The notes: a model not told the origin generated them from the sequence alone. 64,000 bases of DNA from Streptomyces nigrescens (GCA_024349765.1 AP026073.1:7750001-7814000), one strand, 5' to 3'; counted from the stretch's first letter, positions 9,031-17,831 are shown. Program-made: numbers and translations.

Positions 9031-10169
9031 AGCTCCCCTCCGACGACAGCACGGCGCGTGAGGTGCCCGAGGACCGCTCCCACCGCCTGATACTGCCGCG
9101 CCGGGCACCGAAGGCGCCGCTGCGACAGGTCGCCCGCCGGCTGATGATGGCGCTGCTGGTGCTGCTGGCGACGGTCTTCATCGTCTGGATGGACCACGAG
9201 GAGTACCACGACAACGCCGACGGCACGGTCGACCTGCTCGACTGCTTCTACTACGCCACCGTCACGCTCTCCACGACGGGCTACGGCGACATCGTCCCGT
9301 ACGGCGACAGCGCGCGGTTGCTGAACATCCTGCTCATCACGCCGCTCCGTGTGCTCTTCCTGATCATCCTGGTCGGTACGACCCTGGAAGTGCTGACCGA
9401 ACGCACCCGCGAGCAGTGGCAACTCAAACGCTGGAGAAACGCCGTGCGCGACCACACCGTCATCGTCGGCTACGGCACCAAGGGACGGTCCGCCGTGCAG
9501 ACCCTCCGGGCGACCGGCGTCGGCCGCGACCGCATCGTCCTCGTCGACCCCAGCAGCAAGGTGATCGAGGCGGCGGTGGCCGAAGGGTTCGCCGGGGTCG
9601 TCGGCGATGCGACCCGCAGTGACGTGCTGCTGCGCGCCGAGGTCCAGCGCGCCCGGCAGGTCGTCATCGCCACCCAGCGCGACGACACCGCCGTGCTCGT
9701 CTCGTTGACCGCCCGTCAGCTCAACAAGCGGGCGCACATCGTCGCGGCGGTGCGGGAGGAGGAGAACGCCCCGCTGCTGCGGCAGTCCGGCGCCGACGCG
9801 GTGATCACCTCGGCCAGCGCGGCCGGCCGGCTGCTGGGACTCTCCGTGCACAGCCCCAGCGCGGGCATGGTCATCGAGGACCTGATCCAGCAGGGCAGCG
9901 GCCTGGACCTGGTCGAACGCCCGGTGGTGAAGGCCGAGGTGGGCAGGTCCGTGCGGGAGACCGACGACCTGGTCGTGTCCGTGCTGCGCGGCCACCGGCT
10001 GCTCGGCTACGACGATCCGGAGGCCAGCCCGTTGCAGAGCACGGACCGGCTGATCACCATCGTCCGGGCCGCCGTGTCGGAGGAGCCGGACCTGCCCGCC
10101 AAGCAGTCGGCGCGGCCGACCCTCCCGGGCACCACCGTCTCCCCGATGCGCCGGCTGGACGACGAATGA
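9027..10169 (+). CDS. Two-TM potassium channel with TrkA-N/TrkA-C domains
   Basis: A membrane ion channel of 380 residues. Two transmembrane helices (about residues 38-54 and 96-117) flank a pore loop with the K+ selectivity filter TTGYGD at residues 83-88. A Rossmann-type RCK/TrkA-N domain follows (VIVGYGTKGRSAVQTL near residue 150) and then a TrkA-C domain. This is the MthK/Kch layout, in which cytosolic RCK rings gate the pore. The GTG start overlaps the moeA stop and follows GGAGG at 9015-9019. Coupling of a K+ channel to molybdenum cofactor genes has no obvious functional logic. Confidence 0.92.
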   Translation: MKLPSDDSTAREVPEDRSHRLILPRRAPKAPLRQVARRLMMALLVLLATVFIVWMDHEEYHDNADGTVDLLDCFYYATVTLSTTGYGDIVPYGDSARLLNILLITPLRVLFLIILVGTTLEVLTERTREQWQLKRWRNAVRDHTVIVGYGTKGRSAVQTLRATGVGRDRIVLVDPSSKVIEAAVAEGFAGVVGDATRSDVLLRAEVQRARQVVIATQRDDTAVLVSLTARQLNKRAHIVAAVREEENAPLLRQSGADAVITSASAAGRLLGLSVHSPSAGMVIEDLIQQGSGLDLVERPVVKAEVGRSVRETDDLVVSVLRGHRLLGYDDPEASPLQSTDRLITIVRAAVSEEPDLPAKQSARPTLPGTTVSPMRRLDDE

Positions 10170-10273
10170 CGGGCCCTTGACCCAGGTCGGGCCGGGGTGA
10201 TGTGACGACGCGTCCGTGGCCGGCGGCCCCCGTGCCGTCGCTCTGCCTGCGGACGGCGAGTAGCCTCGCGCCC

Positions 10274-11251
10274 ATGCGAGCGATCACTATCCCGGAGCCC
10301 GGTGGCCCCGAAGCACTTGTCTGGACGGATGTGCCCGACCCGCAGCCCGGCGAGGGCGAGGTCCTGATCGAGGTCGCGGCCAGCGCCGTGAACCGCGCCG
10401 ACCTGCTCCAGCGGCAGGGCTTCTACGACCCGCCGCCCGGAGCCTCGCCGTACCCGGGGTTGGAGTGCTCGGGGCGGATCAGCGCGGTCGGCCCGGGTGT
10501 GCACGGCTGGGCCGTCGGCGACGAGGTGTGTGCGCTGCTGGCGGGCGGCGGCTACGCGGAGAAGGTCGTGGTGCCGGCCGGGCAGGTGCTGCCGCTGCCG
10601 CCCGGCCTGGACCTGGTCACGGCCGCCGCGCTGCCCGAGGTGACCTGCACGGTCTGGTCGAACGTCTTCATGATCGCCCACCTGCGGCCCGGCGAGACGC
10701 TGCTGGTCCACGGCGGCGCGAGCGGCATCGGCACGATGGCGATCCAGCTCGCCAAGGCGGTCGGGGCACGGGTCGCGGTCACCGCGGGCGGCCCCGAGAA
10801 GCTGGCCCGCTGCGCGGAGCTCGGTGCGGACATCCTGATCGACTACCGTGAGCAGGACTTCGTCCAGGAGATCCGCAAGGCCACCGACGGCAAGGGCGCG
10901 GACGTCATCCTCGACATCATCGGCGCGAAGTACCTGCAGCGGAACGTGAAGGCGCTGGCGGTCAGCGGCCGACTTGCGATCATCGGGCTGCAGGGCGGGG
11001 TGAAGGCGGAGCTGAACCTCGCCGCGCTGATGGCCAAGCGCGCCGCGATCACCGGAGCCGGGTTGCGTGCCCGCCCGCTCAGCGAGAAGGCGGCCATCGT
11101 CGCCGCCGTACGCGAGCACGTCTGGCCGCTGATCGGCAACGGCCAGGTCCGGGCGATCGTGGACCGTACGCTCCCGATGTCCGAGGCCGCGGAGGCGCAC
11201 CGTGTCGTGGACGCGAGTGTGCACGTCGGCAAGGTCGTGCTGACCGTCTGA
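10274..11251 (+). CDS. NAD(P)H quinone oxidoreductase, PIG3/zeta-crystallin type
   Basis: A zinc-independent medium-chain reductase of 325 residues that reduces quinones with NAD(P)H. The N-terminal GroES-like fold contains ASAVNRADLLQRQGFYDPPP; the Rossmann dinucleotide motif is VHGGASGIGTMAIQLAKAVG near residue 145. Zinc-binding cysteines are absent, as expected for this subfamily. The start has no Shine-Dalgarno sequence but TAGCCT lies at 10261-10266, seven bases before the ATG, which suggests a leaderless transcript. It stands alone. Confidence 0.92.
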   Translation: MRAITIPEPGGPEALVWTDVPDPQPGEGEVLIEVAASAVNRADLLQRQGFYDPPPGASPYPGLECSGRISAVGPGVHGWAVGDEVCALLAGGGYAEKVVVPAGQVLPLPPGLDLVTAAALPEVTCTVWSNVFMIAHLRPGETLLVHGGASGIGTMAIQLAKAVGARVAVTAGGPEKLARCAELGADILIDYREQDFVQEIRKATDGKGADVILDIIGAKYLQRNVKALAVSGRLAIIGLQGGVKAELNLAALMAKRAAITGAGLRARPLSEKAAIVAAVREHVWPLIGNGQVRAIVDRTLPMSEAAEAHRVVDASVHVGKVVLTV

Positions 11252-11390
11252 ACCGGCCGCGCTGCGGCCTTCCGGATCGCCCCTCCCGGGACGTCGGCGG
11301 ATAACCCGGCGGACAGTCCCAAGATGCCGTGCATCTGATCACATGTGACGCTGGGCTGGTCACCCGACGGCTCGGCACGGGAGGGGCACT

Positions 11391-12254
11391 GTGGTCGCTC
11401 CAGGTTTCCGTTCGCGCATTGCCAGCAGTCTGTTGGTCGCCGCCGTCGTCCTGCCCGTTCCGGTGGGAGCCGCCCCCGCGGCGGCCGCGGACCGGCAGGC
11501 CACGCCGGTGGACCGTTCACCGCAGCTCGTCCGGCCGGGCGATTCGCCGGACGACGACGTGCCGGAGGAGCTGCGGCCCGAGATGCTCGGGGCCGATGCC
11601 TTCGCCGCCGAGGACTTCGTGAGCGATCTACCGCAGGTCGACGAGCCGTTCGCGCCGGGCCGGCGCCACGCCGGCCACCCGGGGGCTCCGGCCCGCTTCC
11701 GCGAGTTCCCGGACGGCTTCCCCGGCTTCCCGTACGACATGGCGGGCTATCCGCGCCGGATGCCGCACCACCACCCGGGCCGCTGGCACGGCCGGTGGCA
11801 CCACCACCCGCACCCGTTCGGTCCGGGTTTCCACGGGGACGGCCCCGGCAGCGCGGATTTCGCGGGTCACGGCCACTTCCGGAAGCCCGGGCCGGGCGGT
11901 CCGCCCGACGCCGACCGCGGCCACCCGCTGCCCGGCCGTCGCGATCCTGTGAAGCGGCACGCACCGGCGGAGGCCGCATCCGACGCCGCACCCCCGCACT
12001 CCACGCCGTCGCACCGCGTCAATACGGCGGAACGGCGCAGCCACCGCTCGTACGAAACGCTGCCGCCGCTCCCGTCGCCCACCGTCCCCGAGGACGCGAC
12101 CACGGGCACCGCGGACGGGGACGGGGACACCGCCCGCCCGTACGCCCTGGAGGCCCCGGCGGCCCCGGTCGAGCGGGTGCTGCCGATGGGCGCGGGCCTG
12201 GCGCTGACCGGCCTGGGCCTGGCGTTCCTGGGTCTGCGGCTGCGCCGCCGCTGA
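11391..12254 (+). CDS. Secreted His/Pro/Gly-rich membrane-anchored protein, unknown function
   Basis: No known family recognised. The 287-residue product has a signal peptide (residues 1 to about 33, ending near GAAPAAAADR) and a Pro/Asp-rich region. A conspicuous His-rich stretch at about residues 120-165 (HHHPGRWHGRWHHHPHP) follows. Near the C-terminus is one hydrophobic helix (GAGLALTGLGLAFLGL) followed by RLRRR, which looks like a wall/membrane anchor but has no LPXTG sortase motif. The GTG start follows GGGAGGGG at about 11380. The histidines suggest metal or heme binding at the cell surface; that is inference. Confidence 0.75.
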   Translation: MVAPGFRSRIASSLLVAAVVLPVPVGAAPAAAADRQATPVDRSPQLVRPGDSPDDDVPEELRPEMLGADAFAAEDFVSDLPQVDEPFAPGRRHAGHPGAPARFREFPDGFPGFPYDMAGYPRRMPHHHPGRWHGRWHHHPHPFGPGFHGDGPGSADFAGHGHFRKPGPGGPPDADRGHPLPGRRDPVKRHAPAEAASDAAPPHSTPSHRVNTAERRSHRSYETLPPLPSPTVPEDATTGTADGDGDTARPYALEAPAAPVERVLPMGAGLALTGLGLAFLGLRLRRR

Positions 12255-12276
12255 GGCCGTTGCTTCCGCGTTCCTC

Positions 12277-12407
12277 GTTTCACGTGAAACGAGGAAGCGT
12301 GCAACACCGTTTCACGTGAAACGCTCCCGTTTGTTTCACGTGAAACGGTGGGAGTGGTTGGCGTGGTTTCACGTGAAACGGCGAGAATCCGTGGTTTCAC
12401 GTGAAAC
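12277..12407. other. Cluster of five parS (ParB-binding) sites
   Basis: Five perfect GTTTCACGTGAAAC cores at 12277-12290, 12309-12322, 12333-12346, 12366-12379 and 12394-12407. This 14-bp palindrome is the established Streptomyces parS sequence bound by ParB for chromosome segregation. The first core is extended to a 26-bp palindrome (12271-12296, TTCCTC and GAGGAA arms). Cores two and three are flanked by CACC and GGTG, giving a larger nested hairpin. The cluster fills the gap between the His-rich protein gene and bpa, and the first palindrome could terminate transcription of the former. Confidence 0.93.
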
Positions 12408-12493
12408 ACCGGAGCTCGGGTCCCCCGGAAAGGTGGATCACGTTCTCCTGGGGGCACCACCGTCGAGAAGCCCTCGTACGAGAGAATGGCGGC

Positions 12494-13057
12494 ATGGATA
12501 TGCCGATGAACGAACGGTCGCAGGAGAACCCGCACGTCCTGGTTGTCGGCCCGGACGGCATGGCGCTCGGCAGCGCCGGCTCCGGTGGCGGGGACGACGG
12601 CGAGGAGCCCCGCGAGGTCCCGGTGACGGACATGGTCGAACAGCCTGCGAAGGTCATGCGCATCGGCAGCATGATCAAGCAGCTGCTGGAAGAGGTGAAG
12701 GCGGCTCCTCTCGACGAGGCCAGCCGGGTCCGGCTCAAGGAGATCCACGCCAGCTCGGTGAAGGAGCTGGAGGACGGGCTGGCCCCCGAACTGGTGGAGG
12801 AGCTGGAGCGGCTGTCGCTGCCGTTCACCGATGAGTCGGTGCCGACGGAGGCGGAGCTGCGGATCGCCCAGGCGCAGCTGGTGGGCTGGCTGGAGGGCCT
12901 GTTCCACGGCATTCAGACCGCGCTGTTCGCCCAGCAGATGGCCGCCCGTGCCCAGCTGGAGTCGATGCGCCGTGCCCTGCCGCCCGGTGTCCTGCCCACG
13001 GAGGGCGACGAGGGCAAGCCCGGCCACGGCGGAGCCCGCTCGGGTCCGTACCTCTGA
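12494..13057 (+). CDS. bpa: Bacterial proteasome activator Bpa/PafE
   Basis: ATP-independent ring-shaped activator that opens the 20S proteasome gate in actinobacteria. The 187-residue product contains the highly conserved block VEQPAKVMRIGSMIKQLLEEVKAAPLDEASR and AELRIAQAQLVGWLEGLFHGIQTALFAQQMAARAQL, spread over residues 45-160. It ends in GPYL, an HbYX-like tail as in the GQYL end of the mycobacterial protein, which docks into the proteasome alpha ring. The ATG at 12494 has no Shine-Dalgarno sequence; GAGAAT at 12482-12487 could serve a leaderless start. Other in-frame ATGs follow at codons 3 and 5. Confidence 0.93.
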   Translation: MDMPMNERSQENPHVLVVGPDGMALGSAGSGGGDDGEEPREVPVTDMVEQPAKVMRIGSMIKQLLEEVKAAPLDEASRVRLKEIHASSVKELEDGLAPELVEELERLSLPFTDESVPTEAELRIAQAQLVGWLEGLFHGIQTALFAQQMAARAQLESMRRALPPGVLPTEGDEGKPGHGGARSGPYL

Positions 13058-13069
13058 CCGTATGCACGA

Positions 13070-13100
13070 GGGGCCGGCACGCGGGATGCGTGCCGGCCCC
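13070..13100. terminator. Bidirectional hairpin between bpa and the kinase gene
   Basis: A perfect 13-bp stem GGGGCCGGCACGC (13070-13082) and GCGTGCCGGCCCC (13088-13100) with loop GGGAT, followed by TTCTG. It sits between the convergent stops of bpa (13057) and the kinase (13121), so it can serve both. Confidence 0.85.
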
Positions 13101-13120
13101 TTCTGTATGCGGTGCGACCG

Positions 13121-14779
13121 TCAGCCGCTGCGACCGGTGGAGATGGTCAGCTCGATCGTGGCGTCCTTGGTCGGGTACCACCAGCTGATGGCGGCCGGGG
13201 ACTGATCCGTGACGGTGTTCTTGCCCCAGATCGAGCTGTCCTCTTCCTTGACGATCTTGTACTTCCAGCCGGCCGCCTTGATGCACTCCTTCACCGAGTC
13301 CAGGTTCTTGAACCGGAACGACGGGAAGAGGATCTTGCCCTTGTCGGCGTAGCTCTTGGTCGGGTTGGTGCACTCGGACGTCAGGATCGTCGCCGTCTTG
13401 TCCTCGGGGCGGATGCTCTCGCTGGGCGAAGCCGAGTAGGAGGACGGCGTGACGTCGCCGCCGTTGTCGTCGGAGGAACCGGCGCTCAGGCCGATGCCGA
13501 TGGCTATCGCGGTGACCACGACGACACCGACGATCGCCGAGACCACGATCACCGGGGTGTTGTTCTTCCGCCCGCCGGGCCCACCGGCCGACGGCATCGA
13601 GGCGGTGACCGGCGGCGGGGGCGGGGTGTACGCCGGCGGAGCCTGGTAACCGCCCGCGTTGAACGGCGCCGGGCCGGGAATCGGACCGGGGGCCGGCGTC
13701 GGGTAGGCGTTGTTCGGCGGCGGAGGCGTCTGCGGGCCGAAGCCGGCCGCCTGCGTCGGCTGGTAGGGCTGCTGGACGTTCGGCGGGGCCGGCGTGTGCG
13801 GGTTTCCGGAGGCGGTGGGGAAGACCGCGGAGGACACCGAGGAGCCGCTGGTGCGCGCCCGCGGGCCCTCGCCGATGATCAGCGGGGTGGCGCCGGACTG
13901 CCCCGACCCGGCGATCCGCAGACACTCGTCCCGCATCGCCTCGGCGGTCGGGAACCGTTCGTTGGGGTTCTTCTTCAGCGCCCGGGCCACCAGCGCGTCC
14001 ACGGCCGGCGGCAGCGAGCGGTTGATGCTCGACGGGACCGGCGGCTCTTCCTGGACGTGCGCGTAGGCGATCGCGAGCGGGGAGTCCGCGTCGAACGGCA
14101 GCTGGCCGGTCAGCAGCTCGAAGAGCATGATGCCGACGGAGTACAGGTCGGAGCGGGCGTCCACGCCGCGGCCCAGCGCCTGCTCGGGGGAGAGGTACTG
14201 CGGGGTGCCGACCACCATGCCGGTCTGGGTCATGGACGTCACGCCGGACTGCATGGCACGGGCGATGCCGAAGTCCATGACCTTGACGACGCCGCGCTTG
14301 TTCAGCATGACGTTGCCGGGCTTGATGTCGCGGTGGACCAGGCCCATCTCGTGGCTGACTTCCAGCGCCGCGAGCACATCGGCGGTGATCTTCAGGGCCT
14401 TCTCGGTCGGCATCGCGCCGTGCTGGGCGATGTCGGTGTCGAGGTCGGAGCGCAGCGGCTGGCCCGCGACGTACTCCATGACGATGTACGGCACCATGCC
14501 GCCGTCGAGCTCGTCCTCGCCGGAGTCGAAGACCGAGACGATATTGGTGTGCGTGAGCTTCGCCACTGACTGCGCCTCGCGGCGGAAGCGCTCGCGGAAG
14601 GCCTGCTCGCGACCGAGCTCGGTGTGCAGTGTCTTGATCGCGACGTCGCGGTCGAGCACGGTGTCGTGCGCGAGGTGCACGGATGCCATTCCGCCGGCCC
14701 CGAGAAGATCACGAAGCTGGTAACGTCCTCCGCCGACCGAACGGCCCTCGAATTGGCCCTGAGCGCCGTCCTGGCTCAT
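13121..14779 (-). CDS. Membrane Ser/Thr protein kinase with a single divergent PASTA-like domain
   Basis: Hanks-type kinase of 552 residues. The Gly loop LGAGGMASV is at 27-34, the ATP lysine K49 in VAIK, the catalytic loop HRDIKPGN with D151, DFG at 169-171 and GTPQYLSPEQ after the activation loop. A Pro-rich juxtamembrane stretch (about 310-420) leads to one transmembrane helix near 430-452. The outside part has one domain resembling PASTA (SVKECIKAAGWKYKIV to DQSPAAISWWYP to ELTISTG) with two cysteines and several Trp, unlike the tandem PASTA of PknB. The start at 14779 follows GGGGGAAG; a GTG at 14803 is the alternative. It is divergent from a second kinase gene. Confidence 0.92.
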   Translation of the reverse strand: MSQDGAQGQFEGRSVGGGRYQLRDLLGAGGMASVHLAHDTVLDRDVAIKTLHTELGREQAFRERFRREAQSVAKLTHTNIVSVFDSGEDELDGGMVPYIVMEYVAGQPLRSDLDTDIAQHGAMPTEKALKITADVLAALEVSHEMGLVHRDIKPGNVMLNKRGVVKVMDFGIARAMQSGVTSMTQTGMVVGTPQYLSPEQALGRGVDARSDLYSVGIMLFELLTGQLPFDADSPLAIAYAHVQEEPPVPSSINRSLPPAVDALVARALKKNPNERFPTAEAMRDECLRIAGSGQSGATPLIIGEGPRARTSGSSVSSAVFPTASGNPHTPAPPNVQQPYQPTQAAGFGPQTPPPPNNAYPTPAPGPIPGPAPFNAGGYQAPPAYTPPPPPVTASMPSAGGPGGRKNNTPVIVVSAIVGVVVVTAIAIGIGLSAGSSDDNGGDVTPSSYSASPSESIRPEDKTATILTSECTNPTKSYADKGKILFPSFRFKNLDSVKECIKAAGWKYKIVKEEDSSIWGKNTVTDQSPAAISWWYPTKDATIELTISTGRSG

Positions 14780-15100
14780 CGTTCCGCTTCCCCCTAGGCG
14801 CACGGCGCACTACCCGTACGTTATAGCGATCAAAATCTGGAATTCCGCAGCCAAGTGTGCCCCAGGGCCCGGACACGTCAAGCTGTGTGCCCGTTCCGTG
14901 ACCAGATGTGCAAGATCCGGTCACGGACCTGAGACGTTCGGCACCTCAATCACCGGGGGTGAACTTGCGATGTCAGGCGAACGGCGGGTTTGATGGCCGG
15001 TCCACGACGGACCGGTGGGTGTCGCGGAACCTGTAGCGTGCTCTAGCGAAGACCGATGACCTTACCGCTCTCGGGCGGATCGATTCGACGGCGAGGACCG
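14780..15100. promoter_or_regulatory. Divergent promoter region of the two kinase genes
   Basis: About 320 bp with no gene seen. On the minus strand TATAAC (complement of 14820-14825) is a good -10 about 40 bp before the leftward kinase start. On the plus strand TAGCGT (15034-15039) could be the -10 for the rightward kinase, giving a leader of about 55 nt. The middle is less GC-rich than the flanking genes. Confidence 0.5.
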
Positions 15101-16714
15101 ATGGCACCGACGCAGAGCCCCCAGGGCCCGTCCGATCCTGAGGCCACCGGCTCCCATGTCCCCGAGGCACCGGAGATGTGGGGCAACGGCGGCCTGGTCG
15201 GCGACGGCCGGTACCGGCTCACGCGGCGCCTCGGGCGCGGCGGTATGGCGGAGGTGTTCGCCGCCGAGGACGTGCGCCTCGGCCGGACCGTGGCCGTGAA
15301 GCTGCTGCGTGCCGACCTCGCCGAGGACCCGGTGTCCAAGGCCCGCTTCACCCGCGAGGCACAGTCCGTGGCCGGGCTGAACCACCACGCGGTGGTCGCG
15401 GTCTACGACTCCGGCGAGGACCTGGTCGGCGGCAACACCGTGCCGTACATCGTGATGGAGCTGGTCGAGGGCCACACCATCCGTGATCTGCTGCTGAACG
15501 CCGACGCCCCGCCGCCGGACCAGGCGCTGATCATCGTCTCGGGCGTGCTGGAGGCACTGGCCTACAGTCACCAGCACGGCATCGTGCACCGTGACATCAA
15601 GCCCGCGAACGTGATCATCACGAACAGCGGCGCCGTGAAGGTCATGGACTTCGGCATCGCCCGTGCCCTGCACGGCGCGCAGTCCACCATGACCCAGACC
15701 GGCATGGTCATGGGTACGCCCCAGTACCTCTCCCCGGAGCAGGCGCTCGGCAAGACCGTCGACACCCGTTCCGACCTCTACGCCACCGGCTGCCTGCTCT
15801 ACGAACTCCTCACCCTGCGGCCGCCGTTCACCGGTGAGACCCCGCTCTCGGTCGTCTACCAGCACGTCCAGGACATGCCGGTGCCGGCCTCCGAGGTCGC
15901 CGAGGGTGTGCCGCCGGAGCTGGACGGCCTGGTCATGCGGGCGCTGGCCAAGGACCCCGACGACCGGTTCCAGACCGCCGAGGAGATGCGCGGGCTGGTC
16001 CAGTACTCGCTGCAGATGCTGCAGGAGCAGGGTGGGCACACCGGCACCTGGAACACCGGTCCGGTCGTCATGCACGAGGGCGGTCACACCCCTTCCATGG
16101 GGACCGCCGCGACCACCGCGCTGCCGCATCCGGACGCCGGCCAGACCACGGCGCAGCCGATCCTCACGCACGGGATGCGCGAGGACGACGGCGGCTTCGA
16201 GGGCGGGCCCCGCCCGGCCAGGGGCGGCCGCGGCAAGTTCTTGCTGATCGCGGCGCTCGCGCTGATCGCCATCGCGGTCGGTGTGGCCTTCGCGCTGCAG
16301 AACACCAAGGACCCGGGCCGGAAGCACGAGACGCCCGCCTCGCAGTCGCCGACGCCGAAGAAGCACAAGGAGACGAGCGAGCCGACGACCGAGGAGCCGA
16401 CCACTCCGGAGACCCAGCCGGGCGGCACCGGCGGCGACGGCGGTTCGTACACCCCGCCGCCGACGACGCAGCCGAGCACCCCGGAGACGTCCGCGCCGCC
16501 GACCTCGCAGCCGCCGACGACCGAGGAGCCGACCACCGAGCCGCCCACCGACACCACCGGTGGCACGGCCGACGGTGGCACCGCGGACGGCGGGACGGCC
16601 GACGGTGGCACCGCGGACGGCGGTACGGCCGACGGCGGCTCGACGGCCGGGGCGGACAGCGGGGCGTCCTCGGGCGCGGACAGCGGCACCACGCTGGGCA
16701 CGACCGGCGGCTGA
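15101..16714 (+). CDS. Membrane Ser/Thr protein kinase with Thr/Pro-rich extracellular tail
   Basis: A 537-residue Hanks-type kinase. Key sites: Gly loop LGRGGMAEV at about 44-52, VAVK lysine K67, HRDIKPAN with the catalytic Asp near 168, DFG and GTPQYLSPEQ. One transmembrane helix (LLIAALALIAIAVGVAFAL, about 375-393) is followed by some 140 residues rich in Thr, Pro, Glu and Gly with five consecutive TADGG repeats. There is no PASTA domain. The start at 15101 follows GAGGAC. An upstream in-frame ATG at 15056 is possible; its third codon would be TTA, the rare bldA-dependent leucine codon. A hairpin spans the stop. Confidence 0.92.
   Translation: MAPTQSPQGPSDPEATGSHVPEAPEMWGNGGLVGDGRYRLTRRLGRGGMAEVFAAEDVRLGRTVAVKLLRADLAEDPVSKARFTREAQSVAGLNHHAVVAVYDSGEDLVGGNTVPYIVMELVEGHTIRDLLLNADAPPPDQALIIVSGVLEALAYSHQHGIVHRDIKPANVIITNSGAVKVMDFGIARALHGAQSTMTQTGMVMGTPQYLSPEQALGKTVDTRSDLYATGCLLYELLTLRPPFTGETPLSVVYQHVQDMPVPASEVAEGVPPELDGLVMRALAKDPDDRFQTAEEMRGLVQYSLQMLQEQGGHTGTWNTGPVVMHEGGHTPSMGTAATTALPHPDAGQTTAQPILTHGMREDDGGFEGGPRPARGGRGKFLLIAALALIAIAVGVAFALQNTKDPGRKHETPASQSPTPKKHKETSEPTTEEPTTPETQPGGTGGDGGSYTPPPTTQPSTPETSAPPTSQPPTTEEPTTEPPTDTTGGTADGGTADGGTADGGTADGGTADGGSTAGADSGASSGADSGTTLGTTGG
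16563..16637 (+). repeat. Tandem 30-bp repeat coding for TADGG units
   Basis: About two and a half copies of a 30-bp unit (each ACGGCCGACGGTGGCACCGC plus CGGACGGCGG) inside the extracellular tail of the kinase gene. The protein repeat is TADGG five times. Such repeats vary in number between strains and can collapse in assemblies. Confidence 0.8.
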
Positions 16715-16740
16715 CCCGCCCCACGTGGGTCCGGGTCAGC
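16710..16740. terminator. Hairpin between convergent kinase and phosphotransferase genes
   Basis: Stem GCTGACCCG (16710-16718) and CGGGTCAGC (16732-16740), with CCCACGTGGG forming a second small palindrome in the loop. It overlaps the stop codons of both converging genes (16714 and 16736). Confidence 0.65.
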
Positions 16741-17779
16741 GGGTGAACGCGTCGCGCACCGCGCGGTATTCGCGGGTCCACCACACCGCCAGGGCGGCCG
16801 CCGCCGGGAATTGCGGATCGGTGCGGCGGTCGCCGAGCTGGTAGCGCCAGGTGAGCATCCAGAAGTCGTTCAGCCGCTCCCACCACACCCGGTGGGCGGC
16901 CGCGGCGAGTTCGTCGGCGCCGGCTCCGCAGGCGCTGCGGTAGGCACCGGCGTATGCCGCGACCTTGGCCAGGTCCAGGGTGCCGCAGGGACGTACGAAG
17001 AAGATCGCGGCGGCGCGCACCGCCTCCTCGGCGCGGGGCTGGACGCCCAGCCGGTCCCAGTCGACGATCGCGGTCGGCTCGGTGCCGCGGTAGAGCACGT
17101 TCAGCGGGTGGAAGTCGCCGTGCACCCAGCCGGCGGCGGGTTCCGCGCCGGGGGCGGGGCGCCGGTGCGCCTGCCGCTCCAGGAGGGTCCGGCGCTCCAG
17201 CAGCCGGTGCTCGGCGAGCTCGTCGAAGCTGGTGCGCGGGCGGGCGCAGCGGGCCAGGTCCAGCAGCTCGTCGATGGTCTCGAAGGTCCGCTCGGGGTCG
17301 GCGCCGGCGTCCGCGAAGGGCGGCCGGGGCGGATGCGGTTCGTCCGCCATGACCTGTGCCAGCGCGGTGTGCACGAGCCCGAGCAGGGCGCCGAGCCGGC
17401 GGGACTGCCCGGCGGTCAGCGCGGCCCCGCTCAGGTGCCGCCCCTCGACCCACGGGTGCAGGGCGTAGCAGCGGCCGTCGAGGACGGTGACGGTGCGGCC
17501 GTCGGCGTCGGCGACGGGCGGGGCGACCGGCAGGCCGAGCGCGGCGAGCCGCCGGGTGGCGCGGTGCTGGCGGGTGATCGCGGCCAGGTCGCCGTCGAGG
17601 TGGTGCTTGAGGAAGTAGCGGCCGCGGGTGGTGGCGAGGAAGTAGCCGTGGTTGAGCAGGCCCTCGGCGACGGGTTCGCAGGACAGCGGCGCGCCGGCGC
17701 CGGTGTAGTGGCGGAGCAGGGATCCGAGGGCGTCTTTGTCGGGCGTCGCCGCCGTCCGGACTACAGATGAGCGCAGCAC
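16736..17779 (-). CDS. Phosphotransferase of the aminoglycoside/homoserine kinase-like fold
   Basis: A 347-residue protein of the APH/choline-kinase fold. The catalytic Brenner-type motif is GWVHGDFHPLNVLY near residue 215 and the metal-binding segment is IVDWDRLG about 20 residues later. Substrate unknown: the family includes antibiotic kinases, homoserine kinase-like and maltokinase-like enzymes, and nothing nearby indicates a choice. The start is a GTG with no Shine-Dalgarno sequence. On the minus strand TAACAT (complement of 17787-17792) ends seven bases before it, a good leaderless promoter. Confidence 0.85.
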   Translation of the reverse strand: MLRSSVVRTAATPDKDALGSLLRHYTGAGAPLSCEPVAEGLLNHGYFLATTRGRYFLKHHLDGDLAAITRQHRATRRLAALGLPVAPPVADADGRTVTVLDGRCYALHPWVEGRHLSGAALTAGQSRRLGALLGLVHTALAQVMADEPHPPRPPFADAGADPERTFETIDELLDLARCARPRTSFDELAEHRLLERRTLLERQAHRRPAPGAEPAAGWVHGDFHPLNVLYRGTEPTAIVDWDRLGVQPRAEEAVRAAAIFFVRPCGTLDLAKVAAYAGAYRSACGAGADELAAAAHRVWWERLNDFWMLTWRYQLGDRRTDPQFPAAAALAVWWTREYRAVRDAFTR

Positions 17780-17831
17780 GCGCCAGATGTTAGATCAACT
17801 ACACCTGTGCGGGTGGGGGTATCGGAAAGCC

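Noticed and set aside
12277-12407. CRISPR-like array from evenly repeated 14-mers
   Set aside because: Repeats are parS palindromes with short irregular spacers, and no cas genes are present.
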